NCBI RefSeq assembly: GCF_004135405.1
Contig: NZ_CP035491.1
Coordinates: 558,001-622,000 of the forward strand
Direction of reading: 5' to 3'
Origin: Agromyces protaetiae
Lineage (GTDB): Bacteria; Actinomycetota; Actinomycetes; Actinomycetales; Microbacteriaceae
Length of the DNA: 64,000 nucleotides
The notes under the pieces were generated by a model. That model did no database searches, was not told the origin of the DNA, and was given only the letters and a program-made list of their open reading frames with translations. The translations under genes and the position numbers were made by a program. Positions 1-8,067 of the stretch are shown here, piece by piece. Numbering within the stretch: position 1 is the first letter of the stretch; each line of letters starts with the position of its first letter.

Positions 1-110
1 ACGCCCGCGAGGACGACGGTCGCCGCCGTGACGGCGGCCGCGAACATCGACGAGCGACGGAACGGATGGGGGTGGGGAGCGTGAGCCTGCGGAGCGTCGG
101 GCTTCGACAC
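1..110 (-). CDS. Secreted protein, N-terminal fragment (cut by window edge)
   Basis: Only the first 36 codons lie in the window. A GTG start at 108-110 follows a purine-rich ribosome site (AAGGAAGAA). The residues run through a proline/histidine-rich leader and an Arg-Arg pair into a hydrophobic alanine/valine stretch (MFAAAVTAATVVLAG), which looks like an export signal. The twin arginine followed by Ser-Ser is suggestive but does not prove Tat export. The gene reads away from the GntR regulator at 290-1060 on the same strand, with a 179-bp gap, so it may be the regulator's target. The function cannot be judged from this fragment. Confidence 0.6.
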   Translation of the reverse strand, partial: MSKPDAPQAHAPHPHPFRRSSMFAAAVTAATVVLAG

Positions 111-289
111 GGTTCTTCCTTCGTAGGGGTCCGGGAACGGAACGGTGTCACGAAATCGGCCGCACATGTCGCGAGGATGAACACCAATGGGCGCGACGAC
201 GGCGGAATCCCCGGATCGCCGGATTCGCTCAGCCCGCTGTGCACACCGGGCAGGAAAGGCCCCGCGGCGGGCCGTTCGCCGAGGCGCCC

Positions 290-1060
290 TCAGCTCGCCT
301 CGGGCAGGTCGGCCGCGCCCGCGGCCTGGGCCTCGAAGGAGATCGTGTGCGGCACGTACCGGTCCTCGCCGCATTCGACCGGTCGGCCGTTGGCGGCGTA
401 GGTCTCGCGCCGCACCTGGAGCATCGGGCTCGATCGCCGGATGCCGAGCAGGCGGGCGTCGTCGCTCGACGCCGCGACGGCCTCGATGCGGTGGTTGCCG
501 TGCGTGATGAGGATGCCGGCGTCGGCGAGCAGTCGTGTCGTCGAGCGAATGTCGTCGGGCATGTCCTCGACGTGTCGCACGACCCACGGCGCCCACGTCG
601 ACCGCTCGATCATGACGTCCCGTCCCTCGAGGGTGCGCACGCGGACGGTGTGGAGCACCTCGTCGCTCGTGCGGATGCCGAGGAGCCGCGCCTCACGGGC
701 GGTCGCGAGCCGCGTGGCGCGCTCGACGATGCGTCCGCCGGACTCCCGACCGCGCCCGTCCGCCCACTGCGTGAACGACCGCATACGATCGAATCCCTGC
801 GTTTGCGCCGACTGCACGAACCAGCCGGTGCCCGGACGCGACTCGACGAGGCCTTGCCGGGCGAGGGCGGCGAGCGCCGTGCGCACGGCGCTGCGCGACG
901 ACCCCTGGCGCGCGGCGAGTTCGAGCTCGCTCGGCAGTCGGGTACCGGCGGGCAGGTCGCCCGACGCGATCCTCGCGCGCAGGTCGCCGACGATGTCGGG
1001 AGCGCCGACACGTGCGACCGCGGGGTCAGCTCCGCGCCCGCTCGATCTCGTACGAGACAT
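290..1060 (-). CDS. GntR-family transcriptional regulator with UTRA domain (HutC/PhnF type)
   Basis: This 256-residue regulator has an N-terminal winged helix at about residues 20-85. It shows the GntR hallmarks GTRLPSELELA, SRSAVRTALAALARQGLVES and GTGWFV. A C-terminal UTRA ligand domain (about 105-245) shows the late RRETYAANGRPVE strand. Family members bind small effectors such as sugar phosphates, phosphonates or histidine derivatives and usually repress neighbouring genes. The start codon lies inside the 3' end of the upstream methyltransferase gene (35-bp overlap), so the two are probably co-transcribed. The next gene on the strand is a secreted protein cut by the window edge, a plausible target. 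The effector is unknown. Confidence 0.9.
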   Translation of the reverse strand: MSRTRSSGRGADPAVARVGAPDIVGDLRARIASGDLPAGTRLPSELELAARQGSSRSAVRTALAALARQGLVESRPGTGWFVQSAQTQGFDRMRSFTQWADGRGRESGGRIVERATRLATAREARLLGIRTSDEVLHTVRVRTLEGRDVMIERSTWAPWVVRHVEDMPDDIRSTTRLLADAGILITHGNHRIEAVAASSDDARLLGIRRSSPMLQVRRETYAANGRPVECGEDRYVPHTISFEAQAAGAADLPEAS

Positions 1061-1925
1061 CCGCGACCTCCTCGAACCGCGCCCGCATGACCTGGATCGC
1101 CTCGGGGTTCTCGTCGACGAGCACGAAGCGGCGGCCGAGGGCCTCCGCGACCGCGCCCGTCGTGCCCGACCCGGCGAAGAAGTCGAGCACCCAGTCGCCC
1201 TCGCGCGTCGACGCCTGCACGATCCGCCGCAGCACGCCCTCGGGCTTCTGCGTCGGATACCCCGTCTTCTCGCGCCCGGTCGGCGAGACGATCGTGTGCC
1301 ACCACACGTCGGTCGGGAGCTTCCCGGCAGCCGCCTTCTCGGGCGTCACGAGCCCCGGCGCCATGTACGGCTCGCGGTCGACCGCGGTCGAGTCGAACCA
1401 GTACGCGTCGGGATTCTTCACGTAGACGAGGATCGTGTCGTGCTTCGTCGGCCACTTGCGCTTCGACTTCGCACCGTAGTCGTAGGCCCAGATGAGCTCG
1501 TTCAAGAAGCACTCGCGCCCGAACAGCGCGTCGAGCAGCACCTTCGCGTAGTGCGCCTCGCGGTAGTCAAGGTGGAGGTAGAGGGTTCCGTCGTCGGCGA
1601 GGAGCCGCCACGCCTCGACGAGCCGCGGCTCGAGGAACCCCCAGTAGTCGTCGAAGCGGTCGTCGTAGCGGCGCAGGTCGCCGCGGATGCGCGCGTAGCG
1701 CTGGCCCCCGAACCCGGTGATGGCGACGGATGTCTCGGGCTGCACATCGTCCGCGGCATCCGCCTCTTCCGCGATCCGCACATGCCGCGTGACGTGACGC
1801 GTCTGCGCGCGCCCCGTGTTGAACGGCGGGTCGAGGTAGACGAGGGTGAACGCGCCGTCGGGCAGGGTCGGGAGCACATCGAGGTTGTCGGCCTGGATGA
1901 TGCGGTTCGGCCCCGTGAACGTCAC
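1026..1925 (-). CDS. DNA methyltransferase, beta class (N6-adenine or N4-cytosine specific)
   Basis: An orphan site-specific DNA methyltransferase of about 299 residues. The catalytic motif IV (DPPFNT) precedes the AdoMet-binding motif (FAGSGTTGAVAEALGR), the order of the beta class to which ModA-, HinfI- and CcrM-like enzymes belong. An open frame extends 50 codons upstream, but it runs through low-complexity sequence into the preceding gene. The GTG at 1923-1925, 37 bp after the upstream stop and beginning VTFTGPNRIIQADNL, matches the family start and was chosen. No restriction endonuclease gene adjoins it, so it may act in regulation or in protection from foreign nucleases. Its 3' end overlaps the GntR gene by 35 bp. 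Confidence 0.87.
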   Translation of the reverse strand: MTFTGPNRIIQADNLDVLPTLPDGAFTLVYLDPPFNTGRAQTRHVTRHVRIAEEADAADDVQPETSVAITGFGGQRYARIRGDLRRYDDRFDDYWGFLEPRLVEAWRLLADDGTLYLHLDYREAHYAKVLLDALFGRECFLNELIWAYDYGAKSKRKWPTKHDTILVYVKNPDAYWFDSTAVDREPYMAPGLVTPEKAAAGKLPTDVWWHTIVSPTGREKTGYPTQKPEGVLRRIVQASTREGDWVLDFFAGSGTTGAVAEALGRRFVLVDENPEAIQVMRARFEEVADVSYEIERARS

Positions 1926-1962
1926 CCGCCCAAGTCTGCCAGGGGTGACAGGGTCGCGGGCC

Positions 1963-2328
1963 TCAGTCGCGCTCGACGTCGAGCCGGATGGTGCCGCGGA
2001 AGCGGTCGGTTCGCGCAGGCGCGCGCCGCGAGGCATCCGCCCCGGTCCCCGGAACATCCGAGTCGTCCGGATCATCCGCTGCGAACGCGATGCCCTTGTC
2101 GCCGTCGCCGGGAAGCGGCGCGGGCACGGGCAGCCGCGCCTGCTTGTCGAGCTCGGCCTGCGCCTCGTGCTTGCGCGGCGCGAAGACCTCGTCGCCGATC
2201 ATGAGCACGCCGCCGGAGCCGCCGCCGCGCTTGGTCTTGTCGGACAGGTCGATCCAGCCCGCGCGCTGCGCGAGCCACACGAGCGCGACGATCGCGACCG
2301 CGATCGGCACCCAGATCCACCATTCCAC
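1963..2328 (-). CDS. Small single-pass membrane protein (DUF6191-like)
   Basis: A 121-residue protein with a GTG start. An N-terminal membrane helix (WWIWVPIAVAIVALVWLAQ) is followed by a glycine-rich linker and a short conserved block, MIGDEVFAPRKHEAQAELDKQ. That block resembles the DUF6191 core seen in actinobacterial small membrane proteins. The rest is acidic and then basic low-complexity sequence, probably cytoplasmic. It ends 37 bp before the methyltransferase start on the same strand, so the two may share a transcript. The function is unknown and the family match is from memory of its pattern only. Confidence 0.7.
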   Translation of the reverse strand: MEWWIWVPIAVAIVALVWLAQRAGWIDLSDKTKRGGGSGGVLMIGDEVFAPRKHEAQAELDKQARLPVPAPLPGDGDKGIAFAADDPDDSDVPGTGADASRRAPARTDRFRGTIRLDVERD

Positions 2329-2383
2329 CCGGGCATCCTACCTGCCGGCCATGAGGGCGGCTCAGGCAGGAGTCGGGCTCGCA

Positions 2384-3442
2384 TCACGGGACGCGGTAGA
2401 GCCACTCCTCCGACGCGAACTTCGTCTCGGCGAGCTGCTCGGCCTCGGCGAGTTCGTCGGCCGTGACCGACCCGGGCGTCGCGCCGTAGAGCGCCGTGAA
2501 CGTCTGCTTGAGGCTCTCGATGATCGCCGCGCGGCTGAGGCCCGTCTGCGACCGCAGGGGGTCGACGCGCTTGGCGGCCGACGCGATGCCCTTGTCGCTG
2601 ATCTTCTCGCGGCCGATGCGCAGCACCTCGAGCATCTTCGCGTTGTCGAGGTCGTACGCCATCGTGACGTGGTGGAGCACGGCGCCCGAGCCGAGCCGCT
2701 TCTGCGCGGCGCCGCCGATCTTGCCGAGCGGCGAGGCGATGTCGTTGAGCGGCTGGTACGTCGCCTCGATGCCGATCGCGCGGAGGCCCTGCAGCACCCA
2801 ATCGTCGAGGAACGCGTACGAGTCGGCGAAGCTCATGCCCTGCACCAGCTCGGCGGGCACGTAGAGCGAGTACGTGACGACGTTGCCCTTCTCCATCATC
2901 ATCGCGCCGCCGCCCGAGATCCGCCGCACGACCTCGAAGCCGTACTTCGCGGCCCCCTCGGGGTCGACCTCGTTCTTCACCGACTGGAACGACCCGATGA
3001 CGACGGCCGACTCGTCCCACTCCCAGAACCGCAAGGTCGGCTTGCGCCGGCCCTCGCCGACGCGCGCGGCGAGCACCTCGTCGAGCGCGAGATGGAGGCG
3101 CGGCGACACGGATGCGTCGTGCACGATCTCCCACTCGTAGTCGGCCCAGGTGCGCGCGTCGGTCATCGCGCGACGCACGGCGACCGCGACCGCCTCGGGC
3201 GAGAAACCGAGCATGACGGCCCCTTCTCGGAGACCGGCCGAGATCGCCGCGGCGATCTGCTTGGCGTCTGACGCCGCCGCGAGCCCGTCGAGGGCGCGGT
3301 CGATGTCGCCGAGCGCGTCGTCGGGCTCGAGGAAGAAGTCGCCCGCCACCCGCGGGTTCACGATGACGCCGTCTTCGACGTCGAAGTCGACGACCACGAG
3401 CTTGCCGCCGGGGACCTTGTACTCGCCGTGGAGAGAGGGCAT
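2384..3442 (-). CDS. lplA: Lipoate--protein ligase family protein with N-terminal accessory domain
   Basis: A 352-residue ligase predicted to activate lipoate (or a related acyl group) with ATP and attach it to a lysine of E2 or GcvH domains. The catalytic half (about 115-352) carries the family marks RRISGGGAMMMEKGN and GKIGGAAQKR. The first ~100 residues begin HGEYKVPGGKLVVVDFDVEDG. This resembles the small accessory domain that sits C-terminal in E. coli LplA and is the separate LplB protein in Thermoplasma, so the order here is reversed. The ATG at 3440-3442 was chosen because everything upstream in frame is antisense to other genes. It is divergent from the DUF3054 gene, 90 bp away. Confidence 0.85.
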   Translation of the reverse strand: MPSLHGEYKVPGGKLVVVDFDVEDGVIVNPRVAGDFFLEPDDALGDIDRALDGLAAASDAKQIAAAISAGLREGAVMLGFSPEAVAVAVRRAMTDARTWADYEWEIVHDASVSPRLHLALDEVLAARVGEGRRKPTLRFWEWDESAVVIGSFQSVKNEVDPEGAAKYGFEVVRRISGGGAMMMEKGNVVTYSLYVPAELVQGMSFADSYAFLDDWVLQGLRAIGIEATYQPLNDIASPLGKIGGAAQKRLGSGAVLHHVTMAYDLDNAKMLEVLRIGREKISDKGIASAAKRVDPLRSQTGLSRAAIIESLKQTFTALYGATPGSVTADELAEAEQLAETKFASEEWLYRVP

Positions 3443-3532
3443 GGAGAAGAGCCTACGACCGGATGCCCCGGGCTCGCCCGGTCTCGTCGGCGTGCGCGCT
3501 TCGCGCCCAGGCTGCTCGGGCAGGATGGACCC

Positions 3533-3937
3533 ATGCGCCGAACCGCCCTCCTCTCGCTCGCCCTCGATTTCGTGCTCGTCGTCGTGTTCGCGGCGATCGG
3601 CCGGGCGAACCACGGCGAGGCGGTGCTCCCGGGGCTCTTCGGCACGGTGTGGCCGTTCGCGGTCGCCCTCGGCGTCGCGTGGATCGCGCTGCTCGCGTGG
3701 CGCGCGCCGCTCCGGCCCGTGCGCACGGGTCTGCCGGTCTGGGCGATCACCGTCGCGGGCGGGCTGCTGCTGCGCGGCGTGACGGGCGGTGGAACAGCGC
3801 TGCCGTTCATCATCGTGACCGCGATCACGCTCGGCGTGTTCCTCGTGGGGTGGCGGCTCATCGCGGCCGCGGTGTCGCGCTCCCGCGCGAAGGCCCGCGC
3901 GAAGGCCCGCGCGAACACCGCTTCGCCGGTCGAGTAG
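3533..3937 (+). CDS. DUF3054 family membrane protein
   Basis: A 134-residue protein with four hydrophobic segments, at about residues 7-25, 37-58, 68-88 and 93-115. A DxxLVVVFAAIGRANHGE motif near the N terminus and a late GGGTALPF-hydrophobic stretch are typical of the small actinobacterial DUF3054 family. It ends in a basic tail with a tandem RAKARAKARA repeat. The ATG at 3533 was chosen because the first helix begins directly after it. No biochemical role is known for this family. Confidence 0.82.
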   Translation: MRRTALLSLALDFVLVVVFAAIGRANHGEAVLPGLFGTVWPFAVALGVAWIALLAWRAPLRPVRTGLPVWAITVAGGLLLRGVTGGGTALPFIIVTAITLGVFLVGWRLIAAAVSRSRAKARAKARANTASPVE

Positions 3938-3978
3938 CCCGCGCCCCGCGGCATCCGTCGCTCCGAGACATCCGCCTC

Positions 3979-4028
3979 TTGACAAGCGGGCGCGATCGCG
4001 AGATATTGCGCGTGCAAAACCTTTTGTA
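3979..4028 (+). promoter_or_regulatory. Promoter and LacI-type operator of the GH13-like gene
   Basis: A perfect -35 box TTGACA (3979-3984) and a -10-like GATATT (4002-4007) are separated by 17 bp. Six bases downstream lies the imperfect palindrome TGCAAAACCTTTTGTA (4013-4028), which would cover the transcription start. Close relatives of this 16-mer occur at 8035-8050 and 15320-15335, so it is the probable binding site of the LacI regulator encoded at 15388-16386. Repression by occlusion is inferred from the placement. Confidence 0.75.
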
Positions 4029-4122
4029 CCTGTGCCGACCGCGACCAGCGCGTCCGACCGCGTCGACCCCTCGACGCGAACGAACAGGTGGGGCGGCGGC
4101 CGTCGATGGAGACGAGGACGAC

Positions 4123-7008
4123 ATGAACCGAGCACCGAACCGACCCCCGCGATGGCGAGCGGCGGCAGCGACCGCGGCAGCCGTCGCGCTCGCGATCACG
4201 GGAACAGCACTCCCCGCCGCAGCAGATCCGGCCGACGACTTCGAGCCCCTCCCGGGCGTCGGCGGCACGCCGTTCAGCGACGGCGGCGGCTGGATCTACA
4301 ACTACAGCGACGAGACCGAGCCGTACGACTACATGGACAAGTGGTTCGACTACGGCGCGACGACCTGGAACAGCGTCACCGACAAGATCGAGGACGGCTA
4401 CTACGCCGACCGCGGCATCACGAACATGATCGTCTACGGCCCCTACCTCTCGACGGGCGCCTGGCGCGGGCTGCCGGCGACGGGCGACTTCATGGACTCC
4501 GACCCCAAGAACGGCACGGTCGAGGAGTTCCGCCAGATGGTGAGCGCCGCCAATGCGCGCGGCATGACGATCACCGCCTACCTCGCCCTCCTCTACGTCG
4601 ACTTCTCGAGCCCGCTCTTCACGCAGGCCGAACGCGACAAGCGCGACGGCATCGACTCGTGGCAGACGAAGCTCTTCCTGTGGGACGAGCGCCCGCAGGG
4701 CAGCGATCCGAACGCCGCGCCGCCCTCGAACTCGCAGATCCGCCGCCCGAGCAACGGCGACTGGGACTACAGCGAAACCGCCGGGCGCTGGTACGCGACC
4801 ACGTGGGGACTTCCCGCGCTGAACTTCGCCAGCCCGACGGCCATGGACTACGCCAAGAAGGTGCTGCGCTTCTGGATGGACAACGGCGTCCAGGGCTTCG
4901 AGTTCGACGCCCCGCAGAGCATGTGGGGCTTCCAGTCGGGCGGCGACGGCCTCGGCGAGGCGCGCAACCGCGAGTTCGTGAACTACCCGCACGAGTACCG
5001 CCCCGACTGGGAGGTGTACACCCACGCCGAGGGCAGCGGCACCTACTCGAACCAGGCCCTCATGGACCGCCTCGGATACACGCACATCATGGTGAACCCC
5101 GACGACGACTTCAACTCGTTCTCGAGCCGCATCGGCCGCTACCCGCAGGAGAACACGGTCGACTCGCTCGAAGCCCACTACGAGTCGTTCATCGACCACC
5201 GGCGCCTGCTCGGCCGCGGCACGTACGCGCCCGCGGTGTACGACATGATCTCGTTGCCCGACGGCCTCCGCGCCCTCGACCTCGCGGTGCAGGGCGGCAA
5301 CGGCGCGATCGTCTCGATGGACCAGCAGGGTCTGCTCGACGTGCTCTCGCCCGAAGAGGTCGACGCCATGGACGACGTGACCGAAGCCCTCCACAACTCC
5401 CCCGCCGAGGCGCCGTCCGCGCTCCGCGACCGCGTGCCGACCCAGCAGGACACGCGCGCGTACGCCGTGCTCCGTCGGAGCGTCAAGGGCCCCGAAGCGG
5501 CCCTCAACCTGTTCAGCTACAAGAACGTCGCCTCGTGCATCACGGTCAACCTCGAAGGCACCGGCATCGCGTACCCGCAGCGGACGACCAACCTGTTGAC
5601 GGGCGAGCCCGGGCCGTGGCTGCGCTCGGCGCACAGCACCGTGAGCCTGCCCGCCTACGGCTGGCTCTACCTCGACGTCGACGCCGACGAGGGCCCCGCC
5701 TGGACCTACGTCGATGGCGCCGACGCCGGATGGACCTACGGCGGCGGTTGGGTGAAGACCGACGACCCGTCGGCCTACGGCGGCAGCCGTCACGGCGGCA
5801 CCGCGCAGGGCGGGTTCGGCGAGATCACGTTCACGGGCTCGACGGTCGAGGGCTACGGCCGGGCGACCTCGAACGGCTCGACGCAGGTCGAGGTCTTCGT
5901 CGACGGCGTCTCGAAGGGCGTGCACACCGAACGCCGCAACGAGTCGGGCGGGCCGTTCCAGGGCACGAAGTTCTTCTCGATCACGGGGCTCTCCGACGGC
6001 CCGCACACACTCCGGATCCAGCAGAACAACGCGGCTTCGGGCAACGCGGGCGGGTCGAGCATCGACTACCTGCGGGTCGCGCACGAGCAGGTCGTGACGC
6101 CGCAGACGCTCCCCGCCGGCGACGTGTGCGACACCGACGAGACCGCTCCCGTCTCGACGGCGACCCTCGCGGGTGCGAACATCGTCGGCACGACGTACGA
6201 GTCGCCGACCGTGACGATCGCCTCGGCCGACGAAGAGGGCGGCTCGGGCCTCGACCGCGTCGAGTACCGTCTCGACGGCGGCGAGTGGGCCGAGTACGGC
6301 GAGCCGTTCGCGGTGAACGCGCGCGGCGACCACACGCTCGAGTACCGGGCGTCGGATGTCGCGGGCAACGTCGAGACGGCGAAGTCGGTCGCCTTCTCGG
6401 TCGTCTCGACGGCCGGCGACGGGGCGGGCAAGCGCCCCGACGCAGGCGTGCTGTCGTCGAACAGCGGGTGGGCGAACGGCCTCCACGACGGCAACTACGA
6501 CATCACGATGAACCTCTGGTGGGGTGAGAACGGCAGCGTCCTGCGCCTCTACGAGAACGGCGAGCTCGTCGCGCTCAAGAGCCTCGCGACCGCGAGCCCT
6601 GCGGCGCAGGCGGTGTCGGTGCCGTTCCGCGGCAAGCCGAACGGCACCTACGTGTACACGGCGACGCTCGTGAACTCGAAGGGCGAGACGGCGACGGGCT
6701 CGACGACGGTGAAGGTCACGGATGCGGCGCCCGGCAAGCCCGCGCTGAGCCACGACAACTGGGACAAGGACGGCTCGTTCACCCTGACCGCCGATCTCTG
6801 GTGGGGCACGAACGCGACGTCCTACGAGTTCTTCGAGGGCGCGACGTCGAAGGGAACCGGCACGCTCACGGCCGCGACGCCCGCCGCCCAGAAGGCGACG
6901 GTGCAGCTCACGGGCGTGGCGAAGGGCACGCACACCTATCGGGTCGTGTTCCGCAACGCCGCCGGTGAGACGGCGAGCGACCAGGTGCAGGTGGTCGTCT
7001 CGAAGTAG
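4123..7008 (+). CDS. Secreted multidomain glycoside hydrolase, GH13-like
   Basis: A 961-residue extracellular protein. A signal peptide (about 1-34, ending in Ala-rich sequence) leads into an alpha-amylase-like TIM barrel (about 45-480). GFEFDAPQS fits the GH13 nucleophile strand and YTHAEGSG the acid/base Glu, but the usual Arg two residues before the nucleophile is replaced by Glu, so this is a divergent member. A beta-sandwich, probably carbohydrate-binding, follows (about 550-655). Next come an OmpL47-like repeat (about 672-760, SGLDRVEYRLDGGEW) and two ~90-residue repeats (770-865 and 868-961) with the LWWG and GTYVY/GTHTY motifs known from bacterial chitinase C termini. The substrate is not evident. 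LacI-operator context suggests it feeds the importer at 12156-15267. Confidence 0.85.
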   Translation: MNRAPNRPPRWRAAAATAAAVALAITGTALPAAADPADDFEPLPGVGGTPFSDGGGWIYNYSDETEPYDYMDKWFDYGATTWNSVTDKIEDGYYADRGITNMIVYGPYLSTGAWRGLPATGDFMDSDPKNGTVEEFRQMVSAANARGMTITAYLALLYVDFSSPLFTQAERDKRDGIDSWQTKLFLWDERPQGSDPNAAPPSNSQIRRPSNGDWDYSETAGRWYATTWGLPALNFASPTAMDYAKKVLRFWMDNGVQGFEFDAPQSMWGFQSGGDGLGEARNREFVNYPHEYRPDWEVYTHAEGSGTYSNQALMDRLGYTHIMVNPDDDFNSFSSRIGRYPQENTVDSLEAHYESFIDHRRLLGRGTYAPAVYDMISLPDGLRALDLAVQGGNGAIVSMDQQGLLDVLSPEEVDAMDDVTEALHNSPAEAPSALRDRVPTQQDTRAYAVLRRSVKGPEAALNLFSYKNVASCITVNLEGTGIAYPQRTTNLLTGEPGPWLRSAHSTVSLPAYGWLYLDVDADEGPAWTYVDGADAGWTYGGGWVKTDDPSAYGGSRHGGTAQGGFGEITFTGSTVEGYGRATSNGSTQVEVFVDGVSKGVHTERRNESGGPFQGTKFFSITGLSDGPHTLRIQQNNAASGNAGGSSIDYLRVAHEQVVTPQTLPAGDVCDTDETAPVSTATLAGANIVGTTYESPTVTIASADEEGGSGLDRVEYRLDGGEWAEYGEPFAVNARGDHTLEYRASDVAGNVETAKSVAFSVVSTAGDGAGKRPDAGVLSSNSGWANGLHDGNYDITMNLWWGENGSVLRLYENGELVALKSLATASPAAQAVSVPFRGKPNGTYVYTATLVNSKGETATGSTTVKVTDAAPGKPALSHDNWDKDGSFTLTADLWWGTNATSYEFFEGATSKGTGTLTAATPAAQKATVQLTGVAKGTHTYRVVFRNAAGETASDQVQVVVSK

Positions 7009-7016
7009 CGCATGAG

Positions 7017-7050
7017 GAACGGGCCGGGTCGCGTGCGACCCGGCCCGTTC
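7017..7050. terminator. Strong hairpin terminator
   Basis: A perfect 16-nt inverted repeat, GAACGGGCCGGGTCGC, with only GT between the arms (effective loop CGTG). It lies just after the GH13-like gene and before the convergent kinase gene, so it can serve both strands. No U-tract follows, as is common in high-GC actinobacteria. Confidence 0.8.
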
Positions 7051-7091
7051 TGCGTGCTCCGGATGTCTCGGGGCCGGTGTATCGAGGCCCG

Positions 7092-8003
7092 TCAGCCCGC
7101 GAACGCCTCGGCCTCTGCCGCATCGGGCAGTGAGCTGCGAGCTCCGAGTCCGCGGGTCGCGAGCGCTCCGACCGCGCACGCGAGACGCACGGCGTCGCCG
7201 ATCTGCCGGCCGCTCGCGAGCCCGACGGCGAGCGCGCCGTTGAAGGCGTCGCCGGCCCCGGTCGTGTCGACGGGTTCGACCGCGAACGCCGGGACGCGCG
7301 TGACCGTGCCGCCCGCGCGCACCTCCGCGCCGTCGCCGCCGAGGGTCACGACGACGACCGGCACGACCGCGGCGAGCCGCTCCTCGCCGATGCTCGCGAG
7401 TTCGGTCTGGTTGGGCGTGATGACGTCGACGAGCGCGAGCAGTTCGTCGTCGAGCGGCTCGGCGGGTGCCGGGGCGGGGTTCAGGATGAATCGCCACCCG
7501 CGCTCACGTGCGACGCGCGCCCACGCGCGGATCGCGTCGAGGGGCACTTCGAGCGACGCGAGCACGGTCAGCGCCCCGGACTCGGCGCCGATGCGGTCGG
7601 CGACGGCCGAGGCATCCGCCCCGTCGAGGGCGCCGTTCGCGCCCGGGTTCACGATGACGACGTTCTCGCCCGCCTGGTCGATGAGGACGCCCGCGACGCC
7701 TGACGGACCGGGCACGGTCGCGACGTGGTCGAGCGAGACTCCGCGCGCTCGGAGGTCGGCCGCTGCGATGCGGCCGAACTCGTCGTCCCCGAGCGCCGCC
7801 ACGAGTCGCACGTCGGCGCCGAGCGCCGCTGCGGCGGACGCCTGGTTCGCGCCCTTGCCGCCGGGCTGCAGCTCGAATGAGCGCGCGGCGACCGTCTCGC
7901 CCGGCACGGGCATGGCCGCGAGTCCGGTGAAGACGAGGTCCATGTTGACGGATCCGACCACGACGACGAGGGGCGTGGCATCCGTTGCGATCTTCCTTGA
8001 CAC
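7092..8003 (-). CDS. Ribokinase-like PfkB carbohydrate kinase
   Basis: A 303-residue sugar kinase. It has the PfkB signatures GSVNMDLVF, PGGKGANQASAAAALGA near the N terminus and DTTGAGDAFNGALAVGL with the catalytic Asp near the C terminus, plus NPAPAPAEPLDDELL and ITPNQTE as in ribokinases. It would phosphorylate ribose or a related sugar with ATP. A longer TTG start exists 36 bp upstream. The GTG at 8001-8003 was chosen because a CAGGAT -10-like box ends six bases before it, consistent with a leaderless transcript. It is divergent from the ADP-ribosylglycohydrolase gene across a shared LacI-type operator. Confidence 0.87.
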   Translation of the reverse strand: MSRKIATDATPLVVVVGSVNMDLVFTGLAAMPVPGETVAARSFELQPGGKGANQASAAAALGADVRLVAALGDDEFGRIAAADLRARGVSLDHVATVPGPSGVAGVLIDQAGENVVIVNPGANGALDGADASAVADRIGAESGALTVLASLEVPLDAIRAWARVARERGWRFILNPAPAPAEPLDDELLALVDVITPNQTELASIGEERLAAVVPVVVVTLGGDGAEVRAGGTVTRVPAFAVEPVDTTGAGDAFNGALAVGLASGRQIGDAVRLACAVGALATRGLGARSSLPDAAEAEAFAG

Positions 8004-8050
8004 ACCCCCATCCTGGCAGGCAGAGTTGAGGCGATGCAAATGGATTTGTA
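7997..8050. promoter_or_regulatory. Divergent promoters with shared LacI-type operator
   Basis: The palindrome TGCAAATGGATTTGTA (8035-8050) lies between the divergent kinase and ADP-ribosylglycohydrolase genes. For the plus-strand gene, TTGACA (7997-8002) and the weak box CAGAGT (8021-8026, 18-bp spacing) precede the operator. For the minus-strand kinase, a TTGCAT -35-like box overlaps the operator and CAGGAT abuts the GTG start. One LacI dimer here could control both genes. The operator matches those at 4013 and 15320 at most positions. Confidence 0.65.
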
Positions 8051-8067
8051 CCGGGAAAGGACCCAGC

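Noticed and set aside
441..2204. Long plus-strand open frame antisense to the GntR and methyltransferase genes
   Set aside because: Arg/Pro/Ala-rich translation without any domain. It is a by-product of GC-rich third positions on the real minus-strand genes.
1026..2328. A restriction-modification system
   Set aside because: Only the methyltransferase is present. The neighbouring small membrane protein and GntR regulator show no nuclease motifs.
3358..7497. A 1379-codon minus-strand open frame across the GH13-like gene
   Set aside because: Antisense to a clearly recognisable enzyme. The translation is Arg/Ala/Val low-complexity.
8004..8039. An upstream TTG start extending the kinase by 12 residues
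   Set aside because: It would begin inside the shared LacI-type operator. The GTG at 8003 with its adjacent -10-like box fits better.
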